Origin: Candidatus Enterococcus leclercqii | GTDB taxonomy: Bacteria; Bacillota; Bacilli; Lactobacillales; Enterococcaceae | Direction: 5' to 3' | Length of the DNA stretch: 64,000 nt | NCBI RefSeq assembly: GCF_009933135.1 | Contig: NZ_MAEH01000002.1 | Span: forward strand, 1-64,000 | Part shown: positions 8,912-17,326 of the stretch, piece after piece | Numbering within the stretch: position 1 is the first letter of the stretch | How the letters are laid out: every line of letters starts with the position of its first letter | Notes under the pieces: model-generated | What the model was told of the DNA's origin: nothing | The model's database searches: none | What the model saw: only the letters and a program-made list of their open reading frames with translations | Translations under genes and position numbers: made by a program

Positions 8912-9544
8912 TTAGTCTATAATCAATCCCAGCCCGGCGGCGATGATCAGTGCTTGTGTGGGCTCTACCGTCAAGCCGCGCAACTGATCGGCGGAAATAC
9001 CGATTCGTTCAAAACGATTACTAACAAAGCTTAGCCCCTTGAGCTGTGTTCGCAGCCAACCGGTATCATGAAGGTCGTTTTCTGTCAGTTGCAGATTTTG
9101 CCAATCAATATCGTAAAATTCGGCGAAGCGCAGCCGATTGTTGGTAAATGCGACACTTTTCAGGTTGGTAGTTGCAAAAGATGCATAGTCCAAAAGACAA
9201 TCGTCAAAGCGGACATCCCGCAGCCAGCTTTCAGAAAAGTTGGTACCGATGAGGCGGCATTGACGAAACTCCGCCTGATGGATGCTGGCGCCGAGGAGTT
9301 CGCTGTTGGAAAGATCACATTTTTCGAAAATAACGTTGGCTGCTTCAAAGCGCTCCAGGCGACTATTGGTCATTGTAATCTTCTCTAGACTAGATTGGCG
9401 GATAATCAGATTCTTAACGATGGATCGGCTTCGATTAGTCTCGAGAAATTTAAGATTTTCAAAAGTTTCTTCGTCTTGGGGCTGAAAATCTGCAAGTTCT
9501 GTTTCTTGAATTTGTGGTGGCAGAATCCGGGAGTTTTTCTTCAT
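8912..9544 (-). CDS. Pentapeptide-repeat protein
   Basis: The 210-residue protein has a non-repetitive N-terminal tail of about 40 residues. It is followed by tandem five-residue repeats of the A(D/N)LXX type, for example S-N-S-E-L, C-D-L-S-N, C-R-L-I-G and N-F-S-E-S, which build a right-handed quadrilateral beta helix. Such proteins often mimic DNA, and some (Qnr) protect topoisomerases from quinolones. The length fits that group, but I see no diagnostic Qnr loops, so resistance is not claimed. The ATG follows AAGGAG. The gene is convergent with corA and has no obvious operon partner. Confidence 0.8.
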   Translation of the reverse strand: MKKNSRILPPQIQETELADFQPQDEETFENLKFLETNRSRSIVKNLIIRQSSLEKITMTNSRLERFEAANVIFEKCDLSNSELLGASIHQAEFRQCRLIGTNFSESWLRDVRFDDCLLDYASFATTNLKSVAFTNNRLRFAEFYDIDWQNLQLTENDLHDTGWLRTQLKGLSFVSNRFERIGISADQLRGLTVEPTQALIIAAGLGLIID

Positions 9545-9928
9545 TTTAGACTGCTCCTTACCGTGAAATTTGTGAAAATACCTGTTGGAACCAGTCTATC
9601 ATGAAAAGTCGCAAAGAGCCGAAGAAGTCCGTCGACTCCTGATAAAAAAGGTGTCTTTGTGTATTGGTTGAGTGGTGGGGCTGTATCAGTCTGGTTGTTC
9701 GTTTTTTCACTACCAAGAAAACAAGAATCACGTACCGGTGACATTTTGTCTTGTGAAAGTAAATGGATGCCGGCCTTTCAAGGTTGTTGATAAATCCTGT
9801 AAGAATAGTGGTTTATAAAGAAACGCCGTTTATTTGATTTCTCGTCAGATTCACAAGCAAATTTGTCGCCTTTTGCACAATTCCTCGTTAGAATGAGAGC
9901 GAATTCAAATCTAAGGAGATGTATTACA
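9545..9928. other. Intergenic region between divergent genes
   Basis: This 384-base stretch must hold the promoters of the leftward pentapeptide gene and of the rightward NADH oxidase. A TAGAAT box at 9889-9894 is a candidate -10 for the oxidase, but no well-spaced -35 is visible. No RNA structure or repeat stands out. Confidence 0.4.
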
Positions 9929-11260
9929 ATGACTAAAACTGTTATTATCGGTGCCAACCATGCTGGGATTGCGGCAGCCAATACCTTGTTAGACAATTTC
10001 AAAGATCAAGAAGTGGTGCTGATTGATCGCAACACCAACCTCAGCTATTTAGGCTGTGGCACAGCGCTGTGGGTTGGCCGCCAAATCGATGGGTACGAAG
10101 GCCTGTTTTATACGAATAAAGAAGCTTTTGAAGCAAAAGGCGCTAAGATTTTGATGGAAACTTCTGTGGATCGAGTGGACTTTGAAGGTAAAAAAGTTTA
10201 TGGCGTTACCAAAGATGGTGAAAAAGTCGAAGAATCTTACGACAAGCTGGTTTTGGCGACTGGTTCTCGACCAATTTCCCCAAATGTCCCTGGACGTGAT
10301 TTGGAAGGCATTCACTTTTTGAAACTTTTCCAAGAAGGCCAAGCCGTTGACCGTGAAATCTCAAAAGACAGTGTCAAAACGGTGGCAGTTATCGGTGCCG
10401 GATATATCGGTGTGGAAATCGCTGAAGCGGCAAAACGCCGCGGCAAAAACGTCTTGTTGTTTGATGCAGCTGGCCGCTCGCTGCCAAGCTACTACGATAC
10501 CTGGTTTACCGACGACATGGACAAGAATTTGGCAGATCATGGAATCGACCTGCATTTCGGTGAATTGGTTCGTGAATACAAAGGAACTAATCGTGTAGAA
10601 GCGGTTGTTTCAGATGCCGGTGAGTATCCAGTAGACATGGTAATCAATGCTATCGGTTTTGGTCCAAATGCTGAACTGGGCAAAGACCACCTGGAGTTGT
10701 TTGCTAATGGTGCTTATCTGGTGGATCGGCACCAGCAAACCAGCGATCCAGCTGTCTACGCAGTAGGTGATTGTGCCACAATTTACTCCAACGCACTGCA
10801 AAAAACGACCTATATCGCTTTGGCTTCCAATGCTGTTCGTACTGGGATCGTCGCTGGCTACAACATCGGTGGCACACCAGTCGAATCAGAAGGTGTCCAA
10901 GGCTCAAATGGGATTTCAATCTTTGGCTTGAATTTGGTATCTACTGGTTTGTCAGTGGAAGCTGCCGAAAAAAATGGCCTAAAAGTGAAGTACACGGATC
11001 ATGAAGCACTGCAACGCCCAGCCTTTATGGAAGACAATGCCAAAGTGAAGATTCGAATCGTCTATGAAGAAGACAGCCGCCGGATTGTAGGTGCGCAATT
11101 GTCCTCTACTGAAGACATTTCAATGGGGATTCACATGTTCTCATTGGCTATTGCTAAAGGGGTAACTATCGACGAATTGAAACTGTTGGATCTGTTCTTC
11201 TTACCGCATTTCAACGAACCTTACAACTACATTACAATGGCTGCTTTGAAGGCAGAATAA
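9929..11260 (+). CDS. nox: FAD-dependent NADH oxidase (water-forming type)
   Basis: Flavoprotein of the pyridine-nucleotide-disulfide oxidoreductase family that reduces oxygen with NADH, regenerating NAD+ in lactic acid bacteria. The 443-residue protein has an N-terminal FAD site (V-I-I-G-A-N-H-A-G). The redox-active cysteine lies in L-S-Y-L-G-C-G, as in Nox, NADH peroxidase and CoA-disulfide reductase. A second Rossmann motif (V-A-V-I-G-A-G-Y-I-G-V-E) serves NADH, followed by the A-V-G-D-C-A FAD motif. ATG 9929 is preceded by AAGGAG. It is monocistronic with a strong terminator. The close relative NADH peroxidase cannot be fully excluded. Confidence 0.9.
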   Translation: MTKTVIIGANHAGIAAANTLLDNFKDQEVVLIDRNTNLSYLGCGTALWVGRQIDGYEGLFYTNKEAFEAKGAKILMETSVDRVDFEGKKVYGVTKDGEKVEESYDKLVLATGSRPISPNVPGRDLEGIHFLKLFQEGQAVDREISKDSVKTVAVIGAGYIGVEIAEAAKRRGKNVLLFDAAGRSLPSYYDTWFTDDMDKNLADHGIDLHFGELVREYKGTNRVEAVVSDAGEYPVDMVINAIGFGPNAELGKDHLELFANGAYLVDRHQQTSDPAVYAVGDCATIYSNALQKTTYIALASNAVRTGIVAGYNIGGTPVESEGVQGSNGISIFGLNLVSTGLSVEAAEKNGLKVKYTDHEALQRPAFMEDNAKVKIRIVYEEDSRRIVGAQLSSTEDISMGIHMFSLAIAKGVTIDELKLLDLFFLPHFNEPYNYITMAALKAE

Positions 11261-11328
11261 CCAGTTTGAAACATATTTCAAGACAACGAGAATAAAACGA
11301 AGAGGAGACAAAATCTCTTCTAAATACT

Positions 11329-11379
11329 AAAAGGATTTCACACAGCATTCATTAGGAGGGGTGTGTGAAATCCTTTTTT
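11329..11379 (+). terminator. Strong intrinsic terminator after nox
   Basis: AAAGGATTTCACACA and TGTGTGAAATCCTTT are perfect 15-base complementary arms followed by T. A shorter inverted repeat (GAAGAG/CTCTTC) sits just before it at about 11299-11320. Confidence 0.92.
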
Positions 11380-11640
11380 GCCTTCAGGGAAAAGTGTCCC
11401 GTTCTTTTTTGATGTTGAAAACTGCTTTACTTGGGTTTAATTTAGGGGGAAATAAAGGTGTCTTTTGAAGGTATATCGTTGTGCGAGTGTCTTATACAAA
11501 TTGTCCAGGACCAAAGAGCGGCTTGAATTCGCATTTTTCAATGGGAAGAGATTCGTTTCAGTAGTGGGTTAGCCATTGTTGTACAGAGCCGGTTTTTGTG
11601 AAATTGGCGAAATGAAAGATGTGCACAGTTTTTCGTAGTT

Positions 11641-11715
11641 TGCTGTTTTTAATGAAGCGGGGATTTTCAACAGAAGAAATTTAAAAAAGCGAAAACCCCG
11701 GTTGGTAAAACAGCA
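11641..11715. other. Nested inverted repeat, possible structured RNA
   Basis: Outer arms TGCTGTTTT (11641-11649) and AAAACAGCA (11707-11715) are perfect complements. Inside them GGGG-A-TTTTC (11659-11668) and GAAAACCCC (11691-11699) also pair with one bulge. The 75-base block lies in the 440-base stretch between the nox terminator and the leu promoter, where no gene is visible. Confidence 0.45.
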
Positions 11716-11822
11716 AGAACGCTTTTGGAACCCTTACCTCCCTAAACATGGGCAAAAAAATGACAAATACATTCCAATCAAAGTATTTTTTGTGGAATAT
11801 TCAGAAAATTTAGAGAAAAGTG

Positions 11823-11851
11823 TTGACATTGCTTCCTGAGTCCGGTATTTT
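11823..11851 (+). promoter_or_regulatory. Promoter of the leu operon leader
   Basis: A perfect TTGACA (11823-11828), a 17-base spacer and TATTTT (11846-11851) form a strong sigma-A promoter. The predicted start is near 11858, 24 bases before the leader peptide ATG. Confidence 0.75.
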
Positions 11852-11881
11852 TGAACTATTAACTGACATAGGTGATGAAAA

Positions 11882-11923
11882 ATGACAACATTCAAACAAA
11901 CATTCGAATTGTTATTATTATAG
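11882..11923 (+). CDS. leuL: Leucine-rich leader peptide of the leu attenuator
   Basis: A 13-codon frame, MTTFKQTFELLLL, ends in TTG-TTA-TTA-TTA and then TAG. It has its own ribosome site AGGTGA (11870-11875) six bases before the ATG and a strong promoter just upstream. It is followed by a hairpin and an intrinsic terminator. Four consecutive leucine codons directly before such structures are the hallmark of ribosome-mediated attenuation. When charged leucyl-tRNA is scarce the ribosome should stall here and change downstream folding. Leader-peptide control of leucine genes is known in lactic acid bacteria. A longer overlapping frame (11872-12060) has no family resemblance and is rejected. Confidence 0.8.
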   Translation: MTTFKQTFELLLL

Positions 11924-11927
11924 CTGC

Positions 11928-12005
11928 GGACTCTTTCTGGTATAATTTTAGAAGAGTCCTATTCGCATTGCATAAAGGAGTAAACCTTTGTGGAGTGCTT
12001 TTTTT
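11928..12005 (+). terminator. Leu operon attenuator: pause hairpin plus intrinsic terminator
   Basis: Two structures follow the leader peptide. The first is GGACTCTT (11928-11935) with AAGAGTCC (11952-11959), whose 5' arm starts only five bases after the leader stop codon. The second is GCATT-G-CATAAAGG (11965-11978) with CCTTTGTG-G-AGTGC (11985-11998), one mismatch and a six-base loop, followed by seven T (to 12005). A ribosome stalled on the leucine codons would cover the first arm. The exact antiterminator pairing is not clear by eye; GACTCTTT of the first arm can alternatively pair with AAAGGAGT of the terminator. Confidence 0.78.
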
Positions 12006-12100
12006 ATACTTTTTTTCATCTAAATTCATAAATGATAAGTTAAACGCTCATCTAAAATGAAATCTGTTGCGGGCTGTCGAAACTTTAGTCTTTTTAAGAC

Positions 12101-12462
12101 AAGGCGTCCATAACAATCAATCGCTAGGATCCATACAACAAGTTTTCAAATCGTTTTTCTTTGAAAACAGACAATGCCAACCACCACCGTAATCACCGAA
12201 AAAATATAAGACTATTTTTGAGGCAAGGCGTCTGCAACAATCAATCGCTAGGATCCATACAACAAAGTTTCAAATCGTTTTTCTTTGAAACTAGACAATG
12301 CCAACCACCACTGTAATCACCGAAAAAATAGAAGATTATTTTTGAGGCAAGGCGTCTACAACAATCAATCGCCATGATCCATAAAACAAAGTTTCAAAGC
12401 GCATTTCTTTGAAACTAGACAATGCCAACCACCACTGTAATCACCGAAAAAATATAAGGAGG
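12101..12462 (+). repeat. Three tandem 124-bp repeats directly upstream of leuA
   Basis: Units begin at 12101, 12225 and 12349 (each AAGGCGTC) with an exact 124-bp period. The third ends in the leuA ribosome site. Neighbouring units are about 92-93% identical. Each carries a hairpin of 9-10 bp: GTTTTCAAA/TTTGAAAAC in unit 1, AGTTTCAAA/TTTGAAACT in unit 2, AGTTTCAAAG/CTTTGAAACT in unit 3. Two base pairs differ between units 1 and 2 with both sides changed in compensation, which points to selection on RNA (or cruciform) structure. Each unit also contains the short frame [11 protein letters not shown], without a clear ribosome site. Confidence 0.93.
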
Positions 12463-12470
12463 ATTCACAC

Positions 12471-13988
12471 ATGCGCAAAATTCAATTTTTTGATACGACG
12501 TTGCGAGACGGGGAACAGACTCCGGGTGTCAATTTCAATACGAAAGAAAAGGTTCAAATCGCTTTACAATTGGAAAAATGGGGGATTGATACCATTGAAG
12601 CCGGCTTTCCTATTTCATCAGAAGGAGATTTCGAGGCTGTCCAAGCAATTGCCGGAGCTACCAGTCGTATGACTGTTGCAGGGTTGGCACGTTGTCAGAA
12701 AAAAGACATTGATCGAGCATATGAAGCTTTGAAAGAGGCGAAATTTCCTCAGATTCATGTATTTTTGGCAACGAGTGATGTGCACATGGAGTACAAGCTG
12801 AAAATGACCCCAGAAGAGGTATTGACCTCTATTAAAGAACACGTAACCTATGCTCGCGAACGTTTTGAAAAAGTCCAGTTTTCACCAGAAGATGCGACTC
12901 GAACCCGCAAAGATTTTTTGCTGAAAGCAGTGCAAACCGCGATTGATGCCGGTGCGACGATTATCAATATTCCTGACACGGTGGGCTATACCAACCCTAC
13001 TGAATACGGACAACTATTTGCCTATCTTATCGAAAATATCAAAACAGAACAGGAAATTACCTTCTCTTCTCATTGTCATGATGACCTGGGAATGGCAACT
13101 GCCAATGCTTTGGCGGCTATCGAAAATGGCGCCAATCGCGTGGAAGGAACGGTCAATGGCATCGGCGAGCGAGCCGGGAATACAGCGCTGGAGGAAGTCG
13201 CAGTGGCACTGCATATTCGCCAAGATTACTATCAGGCAACCTCAGGGATATCTTTGAACGAGACAAAGCGAACTTCTGATATCGTTGCACGTCTATCCGG
13301 TGTGGCAGTTCCCCGCAACAAAGCGGTCATCGGGGCCAATGCTTTTGCACATGAATCGGGTATTCATCAAGACGGAGTTCTGAAAAATCCGGAAACTTAT
13401 GAGATTATCACGCCACAGTTGGTGGGCGTCAAAAATAATTCACTGCCCTTGGGGAAACTTTCCGGACGCCACGCTTTTGTTACCAAGCTGGAAGAATTGG
13501 GGTATCAGCTTTCAGAAGAAGAAATCAAACCTGCTTTCAAACGCTTTAAAGATTTGGCGGATAAGAAAAAACAGATTACTGATCAGGATTTGATTGCATT
13601 GATAGCCGATGAGACTCGGGCAGAAGCTGATACTGCGCGCTTGACTGGTTTACAGGTGCAGTATGTATCCGGCGGAAGGCAAGGAGCTATTGTATCCGTT
13701 GAGCAGCAAGGAGAATCCGGCGTCGCTTCGGCAATTGGTTCCGGCTCGATTCAAGCCATCTATAATTCCATCGACCAGATTTTTGAACAACAGCCAAAAT
13801 TGGTGAACTACGAGATTATGGCTTTGACAGCTGGCGAAGATGCTCAGGCAGAAGTTCACGTTTCCGTTGAGTGCCCCCAGACCCACAAACGGATCAATGG
13901 TATCGGGGTGGACTTTGATGTGTTAGAAGCTTCAGCAAAAGCTTATGTACAGGCGAGTTCGATTTTGAAAAAGGAGACTGAGGGATAA
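12471..13988 (+). CDS. leuA: 2-isopropylmalate synthase
   Basis: First committed step of leucine synthesis: condenses 2-ketoisovalerate with acetyl-CoA to 2-isopropylmalate. The 505-residue protein has the N-terminal motif [12 protein letters not shown] and the metal-binding H-C-H-D-D-L-G-M-A. It also has the G-E-R-A-G-N motif, and a C-terminal regulatory domain (about 390-505) that usually binds leucine for feedback inhibition. AAGGAGG (12456-12462) lies eight bases before the ATG and overlaps the stop of the mini-frame in the last tandem repeat. It is the first structural gene of leuABCD, behind an attenuator and three tandem repeats. Confidence 0.96.
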   Translation: MRKIQFFDTTLRDGEQTPGVNFNTKEKVQIALQLEKWGIDTIEAGFPISSEGDFEAVQAIAGATSRMTVAGLARCQKKDIDRAYEALKEAKFPQIHVFLATSDVHMEYKLKMTPEEVLTSIKEHVTYARERFEKVQFSPEDATRTRKDFLLKAVQTAIDAGATIINIPDTVGYTNPTEYGQLFAYLIENIKTEQEITFSSHCHDDLGMATANALAAIENGANRVEGTVNGIGERAGNTALEEVAVALHIRQDYYQATSGISLNETKRTSDIVARLSGVAVPRNKAVIGANAFAHESGIHQDGVLKNPETYEIITPQLVGVKNNSLPLGKLSGRHAFVTKLEELGYQLSEEEIKPAFKRFKDLADKKKQITDQDLIALIADETRAEADTARLTGLQVQYVSGGRQGAIVSVEQQGESGVASAIGSGSIQAIYNSIDQIFEQQPKLVNYEIMALTAGEDAQAEVHVSVECPQTHKRINGIGVDFDVLEASAKAYVQASSILKKETEG

Positions 13989-15041
13989 ATGAAAAAGAAA
14001 ATCACAGTATTGGCCGGTGACGGGATCGGCCCGGAGATTATGGCCGCGGGGATTGCTGTTTTACAAGCTGCAGCTGAAAACAGCGAAACAGCGTTTGAAT
14101 TTGTTGAAAAGCCATTTGGTGGCGCTGGAATTGAAGCCGCCGGGGTTGGTTTGCCGGAAGATACGCTGGCTGCTTGCCGCAACGCAGATGCAATCCTTTT
14201 GGGGGCAATCGGCGGACCGGCGGGATCTCCTTGGGAAAAAGCCAAGCAAACGCCAGAACAGGGCTTATTAGCGCTGCGGAAAGAATTAAATCTGTTTGCC
14301 AATATCCGCCCCATTGCTGTGCCGGATGCTTTGTTGCCCTTGTCGCCGGTCAAAGAGAGCATCGTGAAAGGAACAGACTTCATTGTTGTCCGAGAGTTGA
14401 CCAGCGGGATTTATTTCGGAAAGCCGCGGGAATTACTGGCAACCGAAGCATACGATACCTGTCGTTACACGGAACCAGAGATTGAGCGAATTGCTCGTAA
14501 AGCGTTTGATATTGCCATGACTCGCCGCAAACAAGTGACATCTGTGGACAAAGCCAATGTCTTAGCTTCCAGCAAGCTGTGGCGTAAAACTGTGGAAAAA
14601 GTTGCTCTTGATTATCCGGAGGTTCAGCTGACCCATCAGTTAGTGGATTCTTGTGCAATGCGAATCGTGCAGCAGCCGACTGAATTTGATGTGATTGTAA
14701 CGGAAAATCTTTTTGGGGATATTTTGAGTGATGAGGCTTCGGTTTTGCCGGGAACGTTAGGTGTTTTGCCCAGTGCTAGTCATTCAGAAGGCGGCGTTTC
14801 CTTGTATGAACCGATTCATGGATCAGCACCGGACATTGCCGGAAAAGATATTGCCAATCCGGCATCTATGATTTTGTCGGTGGTACTGATGCTGCGCCAA
14901 AGCTTTGGACTGGAGGAAATGGCTGATCGCATCGAAGCAGCAGTTTTTGACGTGATGAATGAAGGGATCGTGACCAGTGATTTAGGTGGAACAGCCACTA
15001 CGACAGCCTTTACAGCAGCAGTGGTTGCCAAATTGAAATAG
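13989..15041 (+). CDS. leuB: 3-isopropylmalate dehydrogenase
   Basis: NAD+- and divalent-metal-dependent oxidative decarboxylation of 3-isopropylmalate to 2-ketoisocaproate. The 350-residue protein shows R-E-L-T-S-G-I-Y-F-G, the catalytic V-D-K-A-N-V-L-A-S-S-K-L-W-R segment and N-L-F-G-D-I-L-S-D-E-A. Also present are the G-S-A-P-D-I-A-G-K-D-I-A-N-P NAD-binding loop and the usual family length. Its ATG follows the leuA stop codon with no spacer, so the two are translationally coupled; the ribosome site GGAGACTGAGG lies inside the end of leuA. Confidence 0.96.
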   Translation: MKKKITVLAGDGIGPEIMAAGIAVLQAAAENSETAFEFVEKPFGGAGIEAAGVGLPEDTLAACRNADAILLGAIGGPAGSPWEKAKQTPEQGLLALRKELNLFANIRPIAVPDALLPLSPVKESIVKGTDFIVVRELTSGIYFGKPRELLATEAYDTCRYTEPEIERIARKAFDIAMTRRKQVTSVDKANVLASSKLWRKTVEKVALDYPEVQLTHQLVDSCAMRIVQQPTEFDVIVTENLFGDILSDEASVLPGTLGVLPSASHSEGGVSLYEPIHGSAPDIAGKDIANPASMILSVVLMLRQSFGLEEMADRIEAAVFDVMNEGIVTSDLGGTATTTAFTAAVVAKLK

Positions 15042-15124
15042 CAAAACAATCGCAAATACCGACACTGCAACATGAAAACCGACGAATAACTTAAAAAAAG
15101 GACCAGAATACGGGGGGATAAATG

Positions 15125-16507
15125 ATGGGGAAGACGCTTTTTGATAAAGTCTGGGATCGCCATGTGATTAAGGGGAAAGAAGGAGATGCTCAGCTGCTTT
15201 ATATCGATTTGATGCTGATTCATGAAGTGACCTCACCACAGGCTTTTGAAGGCTTGCGACAAGCAGGGCGCAAAGTTCGCCAGCCAGAAAAAATCTTTGG
15301 CACGATGGATCACAATGTACCAACTGTCGATATCCACAATATTTCAGATGTCATCGCTAAAAAACAAATCGACACGTTGCGAACCAACTGTGAAGAATTT
15401 GGCATCGAATTGTGTGATAACGGCTCAGAAGGGCAGGGAATCGTTCATATGGTGGGGCCGGAGATGGGTCTCAGCCAACCGGGTAAAACCATTGTTTGTG
15501 GCGATTCTCATACGGCGACACACGGAGCATTTGGTGCCTTGGCTTTTGGTATAGGAACAAGTGAGGTGGAACACGTTTTTGCCACGCAAACCATCTGGCA
15601 ACGCAAACCAAAACGCATGGGCATCCAGATTAGTGGCGCTTTGCAACCGGGAGTTTATGCCAAAGATGTCATCTTGGCATTGATTGCTAATTATGGAACT
15701 GATTTTGGTGTCGGCTACGGTGTAGAATTTTTCGGCGATACCATCAGTGGCATGTCTATGGATGAGCGCATGACGATCTGTAATATGGCTATTGAAGGAG
15801 GAGCCAAGATGGGGATGATTGCTCCGGATGAGAAGACTTTTGCCTATGTCACAGGCCGGCGTTTTGCTCCAACTGATATGGCAGCTGCAATGGCTGATTG
15901 GCGTACACTTTATACCGATGAAGATGCCGAATTTGACAAAGTTTTGACATTGGATGCCTCTAGTCTGGCACCTTTTGTGACCTGGGGGACAAATCCCGAG
16001 ATGGGTGTTTCAGTTGAAGAAGGCTTCCCGGAGATTCAAGATCATAACGATGCGCTGGCTTATGAATACATGGACCTAAAACCAGGACAAAAACCAACGG
16101 AAATCCCAGTAGAATATGTATTCATCGGCTCTTGTACCAATGGTCGTCTTTCCGATTTGGAAGAAGCGGCGAAAATCATCGCCGGTAAACAAATTAAAGC
16201 GGGTGTGACAGGAATCGTCGTGCCAGGCTCACGACCGGTAAAGCGGGCAGCCGAAGCAAAAGGATTGGATGCTATCTTCAAAGCAGCTGGTTTTGAATGG
16301 CGGGAGCCGGGATGTTCCATGTGTCTCGGAATGAATCCTGATCGAGTACCGGAATACGTTCACTGTGCCTCGACTTCCAATCGGAACTTTGTGGGTCGCC
16401 AAGGGAAAAATGCTCGGACACACCTGTGTTCACCGGCTATGGCCGCCGCCGCAGCCCTGAATGGCACTTTTGTGGATGTTCGTAAAATCGTAAAGGAGGG
16501 GGTGTGA
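15125..16507 (+). CDS. leuC: 3-isopropylmalate dehydratase large subunit
   Basis: Isomerises 2- to 3-isopropylmalate together with LeuD. It is an aconitase-family protein of 460 residues with the [4Fe-4S] ligands visible: one Cys in F-I-G-S-C-T-N-G-R and two in G-C-S-M-C-L-G-M-N. The substrate motif [12 protein letters not shown] is intact. Two ATGs are adjacent (15122 and 15125); the second has the better distance from the GGGGGGA ribosome site. About 80 bases separate it from leuB with no terminator, and its end runs up to the leuD start. Confidence 0.95.
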   Translation: MGKTLFDKVWDRHVIKGKEGDAQLLYIDLMLIHEVTSPQAFEGLRQAGRKVRQPEKIFGTMDHNVPTVDIHNISDVIAKKQIDTLRTNCEEFGIELCDNGSEGQGIVHMVGPEMGLSQPGKTIVCGDSHTATHGAFGALAFGIGTSEVEHVFATQTIWQRKPKRMGIQISGALQPGVYAKDVILALIANYGTDFGVGYGVEFFGDTISGMSMDERMTICNMAIEGGAKMGMIAPDEKTFAYVTGRRFAPTDMAAAMADWRTLYTDEDAEFDKVLTLDASSLAPFVTWGTNPEMGVSVEEGFPEIQDHNDALAYEYMDLKPGQKPTEIPVEYVFIGSCTNGRLSDLEEAAKIIAGKQIKAGVTGIVVPGSRPVKRAAEAKGLDAIFKAAGFEWREPGCSMCLGMNPDRVPEYVHCASTSNRNFVGRQGKNARTHLCSPAMAAAAALNGTFVDVRKIVKEGV

Positions 16508-16509
16508 TT

Positions 16510-17100
16510 ATGGAGGCATTTACAGTTTACACTGGGACTACGGTGCCCTTTATGAATGATAATGTAGATACTGATCAGATTATCCCTAAAAGTTATCTGA
16601 AACGAGTGGATAAAAAAGGCTTTGGGGAATTTCTCTTCGATGATTGGCGCTACTTGGATGATCGCAGACCTAATCCAGAATTTGTCCTGAATTTTCCACA
16701 ATATGAACAGGCGACCATCCTGATCTCTGGGGACAACTTTGGTTCAGGCTCATCTCGGGAACACGCAGCCTGGGCGCTGATGGATTACGGATTTAAAGCA
16801 GTTATCGCAGGCAGTTTCAGTGATATTTTCTATATGAATGCAACTAAAAACGGCTTGTTGCCAATTCAATTGCCGCAAGACGCTCGTAAGCAGCTGGCAG
16901 CGTTGCCGGCGGATGCAACGATTACCATCGATTTGCCAGCCCAAGAAGTACGTGCAGGGGCAACAACGTGGCCATTTGCTATTGATGCCAACTGGAAAAA
17001 CAAATTGGTAAACGGCTTGGACGAAATTGGAATCACTTTGCAAGACCAAGCGCTGATTGCAGCCTATGAAGAAAAACAAGTACCGACATACTGGCGCTAA
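16510..17100 (+). CDS. leuD: 3-isopropylmalate dehydratase small subunit
   Basis: Swivel-domain partner of LeuC. The 196-residue protein carries [10 protein letters not shown] near the N-terminus and the [13 protein letters not shown] loop, both typical. A GTG at 16504 overlaps the leuC stop. However, AAAGGAGG (16492-16499) is spaced correctly for ATG 16510, which lies two bases past the leuC stop. It is the last gene of leuABCD; no ilv genes follow. Confidence 0.95.
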   Translation: MEAFTVYTGTTVPFMNDNVDTDQIIPKSYLKRVDKKGFGEFLFDDWRYLDDRRPNPEFVLNFPQYEQATILISGDNFGSGSSREHAAWALMDYGFKAVIAGSFSDIFYMNATKNGLLPIQLPQDARKQLAALPADATITIDLPAQEVRAGATTWPFAIDANWKNKLVNGLDEIGITLQDQALIAAYEEKQVPTYWR

Positions 17101-17112
17101 AGAATAATCAAA

Positions 17113-17183
17113 AAAACGGGCCTAAGGTGATGTACTTCGAAAAAATCTCATTTTTTTGGAGGCTTGCCTAAGCCTGTTTTTTT
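17113..17183 (+). terminator. Probable terminator of the leu operon
   Basis: ACGGGC (17116-17121) pairs with GCCTGT (17172-17177) with one G-U pair, extended by further partial pairing, followed by seven T. The loop is long and AT-rich. Confidence 0.6.
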
Positions 17184-17326
17184 GCGCAGACTGAAATATT
17201 GGCGGGATTTTGTCAGCGGCAAAAATTACGGCTTGTAAAATCAAGGGCATTTAAAAGGGCAGGTGTAGCTGTTTATTCTGATAGCAGACGTGATAAAATG
17301 GGGGAAATGTAAAGGAGGCTGAAGTG

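Noticed and set aside
11872-12060. A 62-codon frame overlapping the leu leader
   Set aside because: It overlaps the attenuator, runs through the terminator and resembles no protein; the 13-codon leader in another frame has the better ribosome site position.
12101-12462. A CRISPR array
   Set aside because: Units are 124 bp and nearly identical throughout, without unique spacers, and no cas genes are present.
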